From Telopea speciosissima (lineage: Eukaryota > Streptophyta > Magnoliopsida > Proteales > Proteaceae): DNA of 64,000 bases. The translations under genes and the position numbers were made by a program. The stretch is taken from NCBI RefSeq assembly GCF_018873765.1, contig NC_057924.1, forward strand, positions 6,510,001 to 6,574,000. Direction: 5' to 3'. Below, in pieces: positions 21,561 to 34,120 of this stretch. The notes below the pieces were generated by a model. That model made no database searches. It was not told the DNA's origin and saw only the letters and a list, made by a program, of their open reading frames with translations. Within the stretch, counting starts at the first letter, position 1; every line of letters starts with the position of its first letter.

Positions 21561-21833
21561 CAACACTCGCACAGATACTGGTAGTTGCTATCAATGGTGT
21601 CAATCCCGTACCCGACCGGATTAACCCGCTGAGACAGGGCCAACCGGTTCGTTAATTGACCTGATCTTGGTTTTAATCCTAGAGTGTGTTTGGTAGATAC
21701 GAGAAAAAAACAGGACATAAATTTACCATTGGTTTTATCATTACTTTTATCTTATTATATTAATTCATCGTCTTTAACACCTACCTATCCTATGATTTCG
21801 AATCAACATAGTTCTACCAAAAAAACAAGAAAT

Positions 21834-23238
21834 GGGTTTTTTACAATTACCATCCCAAAATCTTTACTATCTACTATTATCCCCCCAAAAACTTTCAAAC
21901 AATTGTTACCCCCCTCTTATGCATACTAACCACTAACTGACCCCCACCGTTACATTTTCGTAACGGTGGGAGTTAGTCGTGACAGTGTGCCGTTGTCACA
22001 AATTTTCTAGGACCAAAATGCCCTTTTGGGGTGGTAATTTGAAGAAAAAAAAAAAAAAAAAAACCCATTGCCGTCTCTTCTCTTCCTCCTCCTCCTTCTT
22101 CTCCTTCTTCTTCCTCCTTCTTCTCCGTTCTTCTTCTTCTCCTTCTTCAGCATTATATATACTTCGACAGTATGTGCCCATAGTATATAATTTGAGGCAC
22201 AATTCTACTTAATAAATGTGATTTTGAACATTGATGGAGTCCACAGAAGGTTTAGAATCAGCCATTGTAATTTATCAGATATAACTTCAGCACACATAGA
22301 AGAAACCAACTAATTGCAATTAACTAGAATTCCAGTCTCCAGACTAACACCATCAAGTCATATCAATCACAGATAATATTAGGGAGGCCACCAGACACCA
22401 TCTACAACCTTTACACAAAGGGAAGTCAACTGCAGGGAGAGAGATTTCTCTCTGTACAGAAACCTGGAACCCCTGAAATCGCAAGGGATTAGAGGGCTTT
22501 GATTGCCTTGAATTTTATGATGAATACTCTCATGGATACAAGGAAAAGAATCCCAACGTTGCGTAGAAATCTGGTGACAGCAAGATGACTTATTGAAAAA
22601 ACCCTTTTCAAGATTCGGGTTTGTCAAGAAATTGCAAAAATCTGATCTGATGACCGAGAAAAGGAAACTCTTACTTCAATATGATAGGCACAGGCTAATA
22701 TATCATCTCCAAGAGAAGAGAACAGAACAGCAGTAGCTATATCAATCATCAACCACACAAGAAACAACACCCATATGGAGATTTAAAAAAAAACCTCTTG
22801 TGCAGAAACCCTAATTCGAATTGGGCAAAAAACCAGAAGAATGGTAGTAAAATTCCAGCAAGCAGTGCATGTATTCAGCAGCAGTCAATCTCTCCCCAGC
22901 GAAGAGCAGTCACTTTCAGTAAAGGACGGTGATGGGTTGCAGAGGAGGAAGAAGAAGAAGGAGAAGAAGGAGAAGAAGGAGGAGGAGGAGAAGAAGAGAC
23001 GGCGATGGGTTTTTTTTTTTTTTTTTTTTACAATTACCACCCCAAAAGGACATTTTGGTCTTAGAAAATTCGTGACAACGGCACGTTGTCACGACTAACT
23101 CCCACTGTTACGGAAATGTAACGGGGGGGTCAGTTAGTGGTTAGTATGCATAAGAGGGGGGTAACAGTTGTTTGAAAGTTTTTTGGGGGGGGTAATAGTA
23201 GATAGTAAAGATTTTGGGATGGTAATTATAAAAAACCC
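21834..23238. mobile_element. Mutator-like element with long TIRs and captured-looking interior
   Basis: The termini GGGTTTTTTACAATTACC (21834) and its reverse complement (ending 23238) open inverted repeats of roughly 300 bp, which end in long CTT/GAA tracts at about 22150 and 22945. The flanks 'acaagaaat' and 'aaaaaaaat' match at 7 of 9 positions, a worn 9-bp target duplication of the Mutator type. The interior (22150-22940) is unlike the TIRs; on the minus strand it looks like a gene 5' end, with a leader 'gaattagggtttctgcac', an open stretch containing FSSLGDDILACAYHIE and a perfect donor (gaa|gtaaga). No transposase is present. The same TIR family flanks the aquaporin fragment at 44794-60042. 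Confidence 0.75.
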
Positions 23239-23819
23239 AAAAAAAATCAACATATTCATCTACCTATTCTATTTATTAATCATGTGTCAAATTCCATCCC
23301 AAATTCTATATACCATCATCCAATATATGTCCATCTACCGGTGCATCCTCTTGATAGTCCCAAAATTTTTCAATGCATTGTCTTGTCTAGGGCTACTCGA
23401 TTTTGTGACCATATTGTCCATATAACTATTTAGGCTATGTGTGGTTGGCAAGAAATGGATAGAAAAGAAAAGACAAAATTCATTTTTTTTAAAAATTTGA
23501 GGAGATTGGAGAGAAAGAGATAAACACAAATCAATCAAACTCATAAGCCAACTCTCACGTCTCACCCGATGAAATACTCTTTGAGTCTGATCATCTCCTT
23601 GGCCCAGGAGAGTAGTTACTCTCCTACAATCCTAGAGAGCCAACACGTGGCATGGGAGAAACTAACAACCTCTTCCTTCCCCGCCCCACCCCGCTGCTAC
23701 ATTGTTGCAGCAATTCGACCCCCCAACCCCAGGGGACCATGGTACCACATTGGCATTCTACCCTCTTGACTCAACTTAAAAGAGTGTTAACACAAACACC
23801 AAGAAAAAAACCAGATTCA

Positions 23820-24110
23820 AGCATCAATTTAATGTTCTACATCCACAGGCGAAGCTGAAGATCTCCCCATAAAACCCTAATACAAAAATGCCCAAATCAT
23901 CTCTCTCTCTCTCTCAACAAGACTATAAAACATAGTAATACTCCTCCAATTTGGGTCGAGCCATCAAGTCAAGTATTACCATATAGACCCAAGCCCCCCG
24001 CTACCATCACAGACCTCACAAAATTTTCCCTTTAGGTCGCCACCAAAAATGTCGGAGCGGGGCAAACTTCGAAATAGGTACAAGAATTCAAGACACACAA
24101 CAAAGAGTTT
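23820..24110. mobile_element. Copia LTR/3' end fragment
   Basis: Shares 'acaggcgaagctgaagat', 'cttcgaaataggtacaag' and 'attcaagacacaca' in the same order with the left flank of the copia element at 5640-5800. No coding part is attached. Confidence 0.5.
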
Positions 24111-24262
24111 GTTCCACTATGAGGCAGCACATAATGGGAGATGGATACAATTTAATCAATCAGATATGTTTAAAGGTTTGGGTAGCCAAAGAATTATAAT
24201 GTGAGATAACTTGGATCATTTTCGTTAACTAGGTTTGGCAAGATTATTAGTTCTAAAATGTT

Positions 24263-24437
24263 AGAGGGTGGACCATGGTGCAACGGTAAGGTTACTCCAT
24301 TGTGACCAAGTGGTCATGGGCTCGAGTCTAGAAACACCTTCTCTGAGAAAGAAGGGGTAAGATTGCGTACATTATGACCCTCCTCAGACCCCACAGTGGC
24401 AAGAGCCCCATGCACTGGGTACGCCCTTCTTTATTAA
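24263..24437 (+). mobile_element. Au-type SINE
   Basis: Box A 'tggtgcaacggtaag', box B-like 'ggtcatgggctcgagtc', then 'cccacagtggcaagag' and the tail 'actgggtacgcccttcttt' are the Au SINE layout. A 12-bp target duplication 'ttctaaaatgtt' flanks it (24251-24262 and 24438-24449). Confidence 0.85.
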
Positions 24438-24449
24438 TTCTAAAATGTT

Positions 24450-25223
24450 CTTTGAGGAATATGAAAATGGATTGAAACCCATATTTGAGAGAATATAGAT
24501 GTCCTCAGTAATGCTAAATCAGGGGACCAAGTTTGATACATTAATAATTGAGATGTATTAAAATGCTATCAGACTACAGCATCAAGATTAGTCAATTACG
24601 GTCAGGTTTAGTCAGTCTATCCCAAATTTTGGAAATAGTTCTAATGTTAGCAGCACATTAATATTCTTCTGTAACCAGGTGCAACTAGATTTCTTCTTAG
24701 TAAATCACTTTTTCTTTATTGTCCTCTATAAATGTTCAGGTAAGTATCACATTGTCAAGATAATGTTCAAAGAGTTCCACTAAAAAAGCATGTCGAGGAA
24801 AATGTTCATACAAGCTGAGTAAGGAGTTTGTTATTTTCCCAAATTATTTCGTCTATCAATTGGTGGCATTTCCAGCTACAGGGCTTACTATAAAGTGTAG
24901 TTTCATACATGTAATGATGTAACCCATCAACATAGTAGACCATTTTGCCATGGGAGAGTGAAACATTCTGGCATGAAAAATTTACAAATATTGAAAACAA
25001 CTTCTACATTTACATTCACATTTACCGAGACAAACTTTCAAGAACATAAATAAAGCTACCTCAGCAGCTCTGGTAAGGGGAGTGTAGCAATTTACAAGTG
25101 ACAGAGAAAAACCATTTGTCTGTGATCTATGAAGTTTCTTTACTGCTGATTTAAATAAATTAATGAAGCCATTTGTCTGAAGAGATCAAAGCAAATCCAA
25201 TTGGTCCATATTGAAGCACTGAA
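24450..25223. other. 3' flank of the seed maturation-like gene
   Basis: No reading frame with a recognisable domain. Part of it (25223 down to about 24900) is probably the 3' untranslated region of the minus-strand gene. Confidence 0.35.
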
Positions 25224-28200
25224 CTAAACTCTTGGCCATTGTGGACTTACTACCTGCACAACACAAGACAATCATTAGATGATTTCCCTGTAAATATATG
25301 TGAACCAGAGTAACAATTTTTCAGACGAGTACCAAAAGATATAGAACTTTTCTATTTCAGCCCATTCAACGATTAGTACACTAAATGTACTATAAGAAAT
25401 AATTTAAACATGATGGCCCTGAGTGTCCATAGTTCTCAATAAACTGTTTCCCCATGACATGCATGTTTCTGCAGACTTCAATTAACATTTTATTAGCAGG
25501 CCGCCGTTCAGATGGGGCACAACATAGAATGAGATGGTTTAATGAATTTAAATTTGATTAATTAAGGACTAAGATTAAAAATGATGTGCCTAATCATACA
25601 TCCAGATATCGGTAGAACCTAATACGTAGTAATAGGCAAGGCTTCTTATTACAAGGATAGTAAGACGAGTTGGAAGGTCCCAAGCATGGAAAGGCGGTAG
25701 CTGGGTATTTTTCCACACCCCCCCCCCCCCCATGGTGCAGAATAAATTCATTGCGTCTTCTTTTTGTCCAGTATTGCATAAAAGTGTTAAGAGTAGAGGT
25801 AAACCTCTAGTGTGCTGAACACTAATCGCATTCGATTTGCGATAACAGATGGCTCCTCAGCATGTCCTACTACTGCCATTTGCTCTAGTTGAAGAGTCTT
25901 CACTGGAATCCTGGGGAAAACATAAGAAAACTCAGTGCAACATATGAGGTCCACATCAAGCATATACCTTAAATGTCAGTTTTCAGTAGTCCATATGACA
26001 AGAAACATGAAGAGATGAACGATATCTCTATAGTTGAAGAGTAAGTAGCCAAGTTCATTCAAGTCAAAAAGGTTCTCAAACAGCAGGTACTACAGAAGAA
26101 TTAGTTCCATCTCAATTCTTCATATTTTAATATACGCAAGCTCAACAAATCCTCAGGATTAGTTCTATGATCTGCCATATCTGCTGAGAAGATATCATCC
26201 ATGTTAGAGGGTATGGAATTTCGTACTGGAAAGTGTTGGCATGGGCGCAGTCCTATCTTCAAGTGCCTGAGTAATGATGTAGTTTGGTAAAGATTCTTCA
26301 CATAAGTTAAAAGTATAATGCTAACTGCTAAGTGATTCTGAGAAAAGCCTTAAAGAGTGCATGCCCATGATGACTAGGAGTGGAATACTCAGAATTTAGT
26401 GGACCAAGGTTCTGTCAGCTATCGCTGATTTTTACTTTTTTAGACTAGTCAATTCACTAAATATTGATCAATTGGCACAAATCTATTGTTCTCCCAATGA
26501 TATTGCCATTTAAAACACAATTAAACCAACAAAAACTAGCCAGTAGTTGTGATCAAATCAGAAATCAATGCCCTCGGTTTATGTAATCCTAGACAGAACC
26601 AAAAGTAGAATTACTTCAATACACTATAATGAATACTAGTTTCATAGAAACCAGTATCACAGTTTGGTCAATTGTGCAACTCATAAGCCCCAGATACTGC
26701 CTCTGTTAATTCCCTGTTTGGCTTCAATTGAGCGAACCACTTCAACATAAAACTTGGCGGGTTGAGTGAGCTATAGTACCTACTGCCCGAAAGATAAAAG
26801 TCAAAGTCTCAAACAAAGCATTTCGGTAGAGATATTGGAGATGCTAATTCTAAAAGCTAACATGCACACTAGTCCATAAGGGGTGCAAGTTTGGCCCTGT
26901 TGGCCCGAACCCACCCTGGCCTGCCCTGAGCCCGAACAGGGTCTGGGCTGAGATATTTGGCCCTGAGGGCGGGTCAGGGCTGGAAATTTGTGGCCCTGAG
27001 TTAGGGTCGGGTCGGGTCGGGTTAGGGTTGAGGCCTCGAGCTAAGCTTGGCCCGGCCCAGCCCGACCCTGATTTAAGTTATACTATAAAATATATATTGA
27101 TATAATTTATACATTATAAACTTTAAATTTCACCCACATTTGTTTATATAATATATTATATATGAAGACAATAAGTGTTATAATATAATTTATTATATTG
27201 TTATTTTATGTAAAATTAATAATGTTCTTCCCAGCCCATTCCAGCCCATGCATTTCTTTCCCCCTCCCCATGATCAGGGCCAATTAGGGTTGGCCTGGCC
27301 CGACCCTGAGGGCGGGTCAGGGTTGGATTTTTCTGGCCCTAAGTCAGGGTCAGGTCGGGCCTGGGCCCAGCTAAGGGGACTTAGGGTTGGGCTAGGGTTC
27401 TATAAAGCCTGGCCCAACCCGACCCTATTGCAGCCCTAGTCCATATGGTTAAAATGAATACAAGAAAAAATGTAAATAGGACATCGACGCAGATTAAAAT
27501 TAGGCAAATAGCATATATTTTGCTCCATAAGAGTCATTATGTTCCTAAAATAAGAGATACTTAAATGAAGCACCCAATTACAGACACACACTCACCCTGA
27601 TGTAAAGGATGTGGTGATTCCAACGAGTAATACAAATAAAAATTCAACCAATAAAAACAAGGGACCTCACCATGCCATTCCTCTTATATAATAAGCATTT
27701 GCTATGATAGAACAAAAGCCTTTCCACTGAAGCATGATATCAGCTGAGACTGGAGGTGTAGACGACCATCTAACAATAGTAGGTTGCGGTGTACACAAGA
27801 TGGTGATGAATATAATGCCTAACCACAGAATGCACTCATCAACCTGCATTGTGTTTTCTTAATTCAGTCAACAGATTTCATGATTTCCTTCAATCAGACC
27901 CACTATGACACTTCACCATATAAGAGTTTGGATTACCGGTAGTGCTGCGACAGGGATGTCCTGCAGTAAATTAAACAGGACACAAACACCCAGAGTAACT
28001 ACTTCATAAATTAACTCTACTAAAATGCACTATGAATTGACATATATAGACTAGTTAGTGGGGTGTTCATCCTGATTAGATTGCTATAGAGTGTTCCTGC
28101 AGTGGCAGCAGTATCATGCAGAAAATCTGTTGACAGAAAGTGCTAGTAAACATAGTGAGTTATATTAAGGTCTGGCTTTTCCAACTTATCTCAAGTTTGG

Positions 28201-30264
28201 ATTATCATAGTGGTTTTAAATTTTCCTCCATTTATATTTGACTATGTGACAACAACAGAATTTTAGTAACCTAGCAAATACTAGCTTATTTCTCTTCACG
28301 TGACCAGTAAACACACAAATTTGATTAACCTACACATAATTCCTTGTTTTTCATTCTTGCATAAATAATTATCAGTTAACCAGTCGAATATATGAATAGA
28401 AACTTTTTATTAATCATAACATTTTTTAACAAGATAGTTTGGGAGTAGTTTGTCACGACAATCAAAACATTCGGTCAGAATTTGGTAGGAAAATCTCAGA
28501 ATCATATTTAAAAAAAGGGAAAAAGTTCTGTGTCCGGGAGTGTGGCCTACGCCAGCACTCCCATGAGTCTATCTCTCTCCTTCCCATGTGAAAAGACTCC
28601 TCTGTCCCCTTGTTTTAAGGAGGAGAGAGATAGACACATGGGAGTGCTGGCGTAGGCCACACTCCCTTACAGAAAACTGCTTCCCTTAAAAAAATATGAT
28701 AGAGGAATACATCCATGTCTAAAGCAATTTATATCCAAGAGTGAAGAAACAGTATATTTTATAGACAAATGAATTTATTAGAATTATATACAGAAGTAAC
28801 TATAAATTTAATAAGGGGAAAATGTCACTTCATGATCCCAGCAGGGGAGGCCTCCCTTGACGACCCACTCATTCTGCCACGTGGCAGAACCATGTAGCAA
28901 TTCCTACTGTTGGACAGATAGGGGAATGTCCAGATTGGCGCATGCCATATTTCAGATCCAAATTCAATACAGCATCCCATTTGTAGGCATAACTTCCCAC
29001 ATATGTCCATGCACCTCCCTCAGTAGTCCTATGCACCCTCATGACACTAGATAGTCCTAATATTTTTTAATGCTTGGTTTTGCCAATTGGCTAGATATCA
29101 TTGGGCTGAAATTTGACTTGTGGGAATAGGATCTTGGAGTCTAGAAAAAAGGGCGTACCCAGTGCACAAGGCTCCAACCACTACGGGGTCTGGGAAGAGT
29201 CATAATAGATGCAGCCTTACCCCTGCTTTCGCAGAGAGGCTGTTTCCAGACTTGAACCCATGACCACTTGGTCACAATGGAGCAACCTTTACCGTTGCAC
29301 CAAGGCCCATCCTCTACATTGGGGTCTAGCTTTACCACAAAAATTGAGCTGCATTCGACATGCCATGTTGCAGATACTTTCTCTTGGTGGGTTGAACAGG
29401 AAACATTTGCCTTTAAAGATCATAGTAAACATATATCTACATAAATGAAAATGCAAAATATATATTATATCGTATTTTTTTAATCTTAGCTGTCTGATTT
29501 ACATAACATTCCAGTATTCCATCTATGCTAATCAACATAGAAGGCATGAAACTTACCTCCTTAGAAAAAATCTTGGACTTCAAACTTGTGCTTCCACCAT
29601 AAGATTGCACACTTTGTATTTCAATTCCAGAGTTCTTTATATTAATAAGTTCTTTCCTTAAGCCCTCATCAGTGCAGCCCAAAGCATATGCATTTACCCC
29701 GGCACTGATGAACTCCTAATATCATTGAGAAACAACAAAAATTATTAGTAAAATGATAACAACAGTGCATGAGGCAATAACTAAACACACAAAATACTAC
29801 ATATATACTTTTAGATTGTCGCCTCCTCCTCGATCGATGACATTCCTGTACCTTCGAAATAAGCTGATTGCTATATTGCGGGATGAGCGATACTCATCGT
29901 CCGATGAAGTGGAGGCACGAAATTGACACTAACAAAATATAAAACAAATGAATTGCAAGTAGTACCAGAAATTAATTTGGGAACTGTCTCTAATGGAAAC
30001 CATTTCGTTGACAGGTAACAAAGAAGAGTTGCTTACCAGCCATCTCTTTGAACCTCCCTGATTTGATATCCTTGATGGCCAACGGCTCTTATTTTGTCCA
30101 CAGGATTGCCAAGGAATAGAAGTATGTAATCTTTGATTGCAAGGATCTCTGCTGATCAACACATTAACATGTGAAATGCTGCAATGAGAAGCTTCTTGCA
30201 ATGTTTTAGTTTCACAATTTGTCCAGCACTTGCTGATTGCTCTGGGAGAATGTAACACCATCAT
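25224..30264 (-). CDS. Conserved plant protein, seed maturation-like family (271 aa)
   Basis: Six coding exons join in frame: 30264-30037, 29928-29809, 29715-29557, 27843-27671, 25910-25805 and 25253-25224 (816 nt with stop). All junctions are GT/AG. The first 80 residues are rich in Ser, Arg, Cys and His with few acids, like a chloroplast transit peptide. The conserved core follows: FISAGVNAYALGCTDEGLRK, SYGGSTSLKSKI, two hydrophobic stretches around CILWLGIIFITILCTPQPTI, VRWSSTPPVS, QWKGFCSIIANAYY, then VKTLQLEQMAVVGHAEEPS and the end VVSPQWPRV. From memory this is a single-copy plant family labelled seed maturation-like; its biochemical role is unknown to me. The last coding exon is only 30 nt. 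Introns hold two MITEs and a SINE. The start is the first of two adjacent ATGs. It looks intact. Confidence 0.85.
26879..27437. mobile_element. hAT-like MITE in intron 4 of the seed maturation-like gene
   Basis: The ends 'aggggtgcaagtttgg' and 'attgcagccct' are inverted repeats, and the arms are rich in 'ggcccgaacc' / 'gggtcgggttggg' with an AT-rich core (27060-27230). A perfect 8-bp target duplication 'agtccata' flanks it (26871-26878 and 27438-27445). A second copy lies at 33612-34120. Confidence 0.85.
28517..28685. mobile_element. 169-bp Mutator-like MITE, copy 1
   Basis: The ends are 'gggaaaaagttctg' and 'cagaaaactgcttccc'; the long inner arms 'ggagtgtggcctacgccagc' and 'gctggcgtaggccacactcc' pair perfectly, forming a hairpin. 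A perfect 9-bp target duplication 'ttaaaaaaa' flanks it (28508-28516, 28686-28694). It lies in intron 3 of the seed maturation-like gene. Confidence 0.88.
29146..29320 (-). mobile_element. Au-type SINE, minus strand
   Basis: Minus-strand boxes 'tggtgcaacggtaaag' and 'ggtcatgggttcaagtc' and the tail 'gggtacgccctttttt' match the SINE at 24263. The flanks 'ggagtctag' and 'ggggtctag' look like a 9-bp target duplication with one mismatch. It is in intron 3. Confidence 0.82.
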
Positions 30265-31209
30265 GGTTGCATGATCAGAGTATTGTTCTTCAGAAACCAA
30301 GCAAAACACCCATAAGCACAATGCAAATATATTATTAAGTTTAATAAAATATTTTCGGACATCTATGATCCATGGCCAATTTTCCAGGTTATCATTTTAA
30401 GCATTGCTGAATCATTTAGGGTCCAGTACTTCCACTAAGTAAGGTGTAAACATAACCGCTACTTCTAAGTTTGAAGGAATAAAATGGGTCTAAAATATCA
30501 ATAAAAAAAAAATCTAAAATATTTTGTTGAAATATACCAGATGCTCCCCCTCTTGAACTAGTTATTTATGACAAACCCTACTCTTTATTTTAAAGTAACA
30601 ACTTACAATACCTGAATCCTGATGGAAAGAATCCAAGTCATATGCTTGACTAACTGACTACAGACTCTACACCCCCCACCCAAAGAAAAGGTTAATTATA
30701 ATTTATTTCGTATCAATTTCAAACTGTAGTAAAACAGCTACATGCTTGAATTTTTTTTTGCAAATTGAATCAGAATCAGGATGATTTTCAAATCAGAAAC
30801 CAAGATATTTAATCTAGTTTCCCTTTTTCTTTTCTTTTTTTTTTTTTTTTTGTAGGGGGGGGGTGGGGGAAGAGAAAATATTAATGCAACTACGGTAGGT
30901 TCTTCATCTTCTTCTTCTTAATCAATAAAGTTTCTTCCAAATCATCAGAAATAATAAAAGTTGCAAAGAAGCGGTTTCCTATGGATGATTATGGGGATCA
31001 AACCAATTTTCTCGATCATAGAAGTTCCCATCCTGTAGTGATTAATAATGTTTGGTTGGATTAATTTCAAATTATATATCTCCTATATAATTCAATAAGC
31101 TTGAACTCTAAAACATTTAAAATCAGAAACCCTGATAAGGATGGGGAAATTTGAAGCCAATCCCGGCTCAAGAGAAATTTGTAAAATAATAATCTAAAAA
31201 ATCACTTAC

Positions 31210-31345
31210 CTGTTTAAGCTTGCAATGATCTTGGGAACACTATAAGGAAGCTGAGTCGTCGAACGTAACAGGGAAAGAGAGGACCGAACAAAAAGCAAAT
31301 AAAAGTCTCTGTTTGATTTTCTCTGTGTCTCCACGACTATTTGAA
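31210..31345 (-). other. Likely 5' leader exon of the seed maturation-like gene
   Basis: A strong donor 'aaacag|gtaagt' at 31210/31209 (minus) follows a stretch without ATG that is pyrimidine-rich further up (tctctttccctg). A matching acceptor 'tttctgaag' lies about 25 bases upstream of the start codon. The intron between (30290-31209) has no coding sense. Promoter elements were not identified. Confidence 0.45.
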
Positions 31346-31645
31346 GGGCTCAGCTGCGTTACAACCCATAAAAATTAATAAATCAAAATTAAAGGGGGAA
31401 AAAAGGGAAATAAAGATTGTGGCCAAGAGATGTGAAAGTGGAATTCGTCACTTAGACTAAGATTGATGGGTTGTCCTTGCGTCTCCGTCTTCTCACAGTT
31501 TTGAGTTTGCGGCTTTGAGCCTTCTAAGTTCCAAGCAGAGCAACCTCCACGAATGAAAATGAAACTGGAGAATCTCTTTAGATGATGATGACTTTGTGTT
31601 GAGACTTCACACCCATCACTGATAGTTGGTGACATGTGGCAACAT

Positions 31646-31830
31646 AAATCTTCTACGGCGCGTTGCCTTGTCCCATCTGTGCTGCGCAGACACAGGCCAC
31701 TCGCAATGACCGCCTTACCCCCACTCGGGCAAAGCGCTCGGGCAGGGGTAAGGTGGTCAATGTGCGTTGCCTTGTGTTTGTGCAACACGGCAGGATGGGC
31801 AATCCGTGTCGTAAAAGATCTGGATCCAAC
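31646..31830. mobile_element. GC-rich fold-back element, copy B
   Basis: 'ctacggcgcgttgcc', 'caatgaccgccttacccc' and their partners 'ggggtaaggtggtcaatg' and 'gtcgtaaaagatct' form a long hairpin like those at 7990 and 44435. The short frames over it are not genes. Confidence 0.65.
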
Positions 31831-31849
31831 ATGTGGATCGATCTAGATC

Positions 31850-32330
31850 CTCTACTATTGAACTACCTGATAGGACCGTTCTGCTAAAACACAATGAGGT
31901 GTGCTATGACCACCTTATCCTTGTCAATTCGTTTTACCTGAATGAGGTTTACAACGGTAATTACGTGTCTCATCATGTCTTGACAGCATGGTCCTACTGG
32001 ACACACCTAATTGCAATTGGCTCTCACTGCGGCGATGCAGAACGTACTAGAATGGATGACATCCACCATATGGTGTGGTGGATAACTCATTGGGCGGCCC
32101 ACCGCCCACATCTATCCATTCTTGTACATTCTCGTACGTCAATTTTAGATTTGGGTTTCTAAGTTTTTCTTTTTCCAATTTTTGGTAGAATTTGGTTTAA
32201 TGGACGAAGAAAGTTCAAGGTCTTAAATTTGTAGGGACCACTTAGCCCCGACCAAAACCATCTTGTGCCTACTGGTTGCCACCACTTGTCTCAAGAATAG
32301 ATTTACGGGCAAAGCCGTTCAACTAAGGTA
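31850..32330. other. Intergenic, no gene recognised
   Basis: Short frames only; no domain, repeat or RNA gene seen. Confidence 0.4.
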
Positions 32331-32333
32331 CCC

Positions 32334-32915
32334 TTGTCTGCGTGCATCTCGCTTAGATCCAGACGGAAGCTCCGCCAGGACCTCACCATCGTTCGTAGTG
32401 GCTTTCTCGTCATCGGTGTCGGCAGCAAGGGTACCTTAGTGGTCGACCCTTTTACTGCTGAGAGGATCAATATCGGACACCGAAGTTGGGAGACGTCTAG
32501 GTTCATGCCGGTTCTGCTCAAAGAATCCCCCCCCCTCCCCCTCCCCCTCCCCCTCCCCCACAACTGGTTCTCCAACAGCGTTGCAATCAACAATTGGCTG
32601 GAATACGATGGGTTCTGTTTACCAGGCTGGCATCGGGGAAAGCGGGGACCAGACAATCTGTGGGTCAATTTGTTGGGTATTCATATGGCTCTATTTGCCA
32701 AGCCCATCCCTACTCACAAGGACATGTGTGATGTGTTGAGTATTGTTGGTTGCTATATTTACAGCTTTTTTTCTAGGGTTATCGTTGGGTGTACCCATAC
32801 CCTACCTTGGGAGACCCTATCAATTGCATGTACGATAGATTGGTCTTTTCCCACTCTTTGGTTTTGGATATATCATATCCAAACCTTGTGTATTTCATGC
32901 TTTTTATTTGAATGA
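32334..32915 (+). pseudogene. 193-codon frame, possibly an ORF1-like retroelement fragment
   Basis: The frame reads DLTIVRSGFLVIGVGSKGTL, then a Pro/Leu run made by a (CCCCTC)n microsatellite at 32527-32560, then NLWVNLLGIHMALF and a Trp/Cys-rich end. 'Trp-Val-x-Leu-x-Gly-Ile' near the end of such a layout is reminiscent of the DUF4283-type ORF1 of plant LINEs, but no zinc knuckle follows and the match is weak. It could also be chance open frame over the repeat. Confidence 0.3.
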
Positions 32916-33007
32916 AATTCCAATTATCCCAAAGAAAAAAACAACCCATCTCCTATTGGGTGTTGTTGAAAATACCCCTCCCATAATAATCATAAGGGTG
33001 TGTTAAT

Positions 33008-33560
33008 CGGTTTGGTTCAATATACAATAGACACAAATCAAAATTAAACCGAACTAAATAATTTTCATAACCTTTAAGTCAAAATTGAGTCGACTTAGAT
33101 GATTTTTATTTGGTTCTTATTTGATTTCTGTATTCAGTTTTATTTGGTTTGTACACAGTCTCAATATTTCAATTCACATTTGGTTTAAGTGAAAACAACC
33201 GGTCGAAACAAATAAAATTGAAAGGAAATTACAATTTCATGCAAATCCGGTACCTATGAACACTTTTTATACAACTCAATAAAGAAATCTAGAGTAGATA
33301 ATTTTACTCAACTCTACAAAGACACATAATTGTCGGATTTAATATGATTTAGATTTGATTCAATTTATATAGATTACATTTTTCAATTCAATTAGATTCA
33401 AACCAAAAGTTCTTAGTTTAAAATATAACTGAACATAATCGAATGAAATTTTACTTTTCAAAACAATCGATTTTTTTTTATTTGATTCAGTTCGGTTTCA
33501 AACAACCTGTTTCGACTTCAATTCCAGTTTAAATTGAGTTTAAATTGACACTCTTATAAG
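33008..33560. mobile_element. MITE-like element of the 'TAAGGGTGTCAATCGG' family
   Basis: Starts 'aagggtgtgttaatcgg' and ends 'attgacactcttataag', inverted repeats matching the ends of the 11455-12322 element. The same element is present in the second tandem copy (36140-36700), so it predates the duplication. Confidence 0.5.
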
Positions 33561-33611
33561 AATCACACCAATCCGACTATATCTATCATTCACGGTGAGT
33601 CAGGGTTTATA

Positions 33612-34120
33612 GGGTGCAAGTTTGACCCTGTCGGCCCAAACCCGCCCTGGTCCACCCTGAGTCCGAACAGGGCCTGGGTTGAGATAATTGGCTCTGAGGG
33701 TGGGTCAAGGTTGAAAATTTTTTACCCTGAGTTAGGGTCGGATTGGGTCGGGTTAGGGTTGAGGCCTTAGGCTAAGCTTGGCCCAGCCCGGCCCTAATTT
33801 AAGTTATACTATAAAATATATATATTATAAACTTTAAACGTCAGCTACATTTTTTTATATAATATATTATATATGAAGACAATAAGTGATATAATACTTT
33901 TTATTATAGGATTATTTTATGTAAACTTGATAATGTTCTCCTCGGCCCATTCCAGCCCATGCATTTCTTTTTCTTTCCCCATGATCAAGGTCAGCCCGGC
34001 TCGACCCTGAGGGCGGGTCAGGGTCTGATCGGGCCTAGGCCCAACTAAGGGGACTTAGGGTTGGGCTAGGGTTCTATAAAGTCCGACCCAACCTGACAGT
34101 CCTGACCCTGTTGCAACCCT
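33612..34120. mobile_element. hAT-like MITE, second copy
   Basis: Same family as 26879-27437 (ends 'gggtgcaagtttg' and 'gttgcaaccct'). Flanks 'ggtttata' and 'agtttata' are an 8-bp target duplication with one mismatch. The sister copy of the tandem duplication has the uninterrupted site 'tcagggattatagatt' at about 36744, which proves insertion after duplication. Confidence 0.85.

Noticed and set aside
26101-26301. 66-codon minus-strand frame in intron 4 of the seed maturation-like gene
   Set aside because: It has no consistent splice sites with the neighbours, and exon 4 joins exon 5 perfectly in frame without it.
31634-31887. Two plus-strand frames of about 70 codons
   Set aside because: They lie over the fold-back element and have no conserved features.
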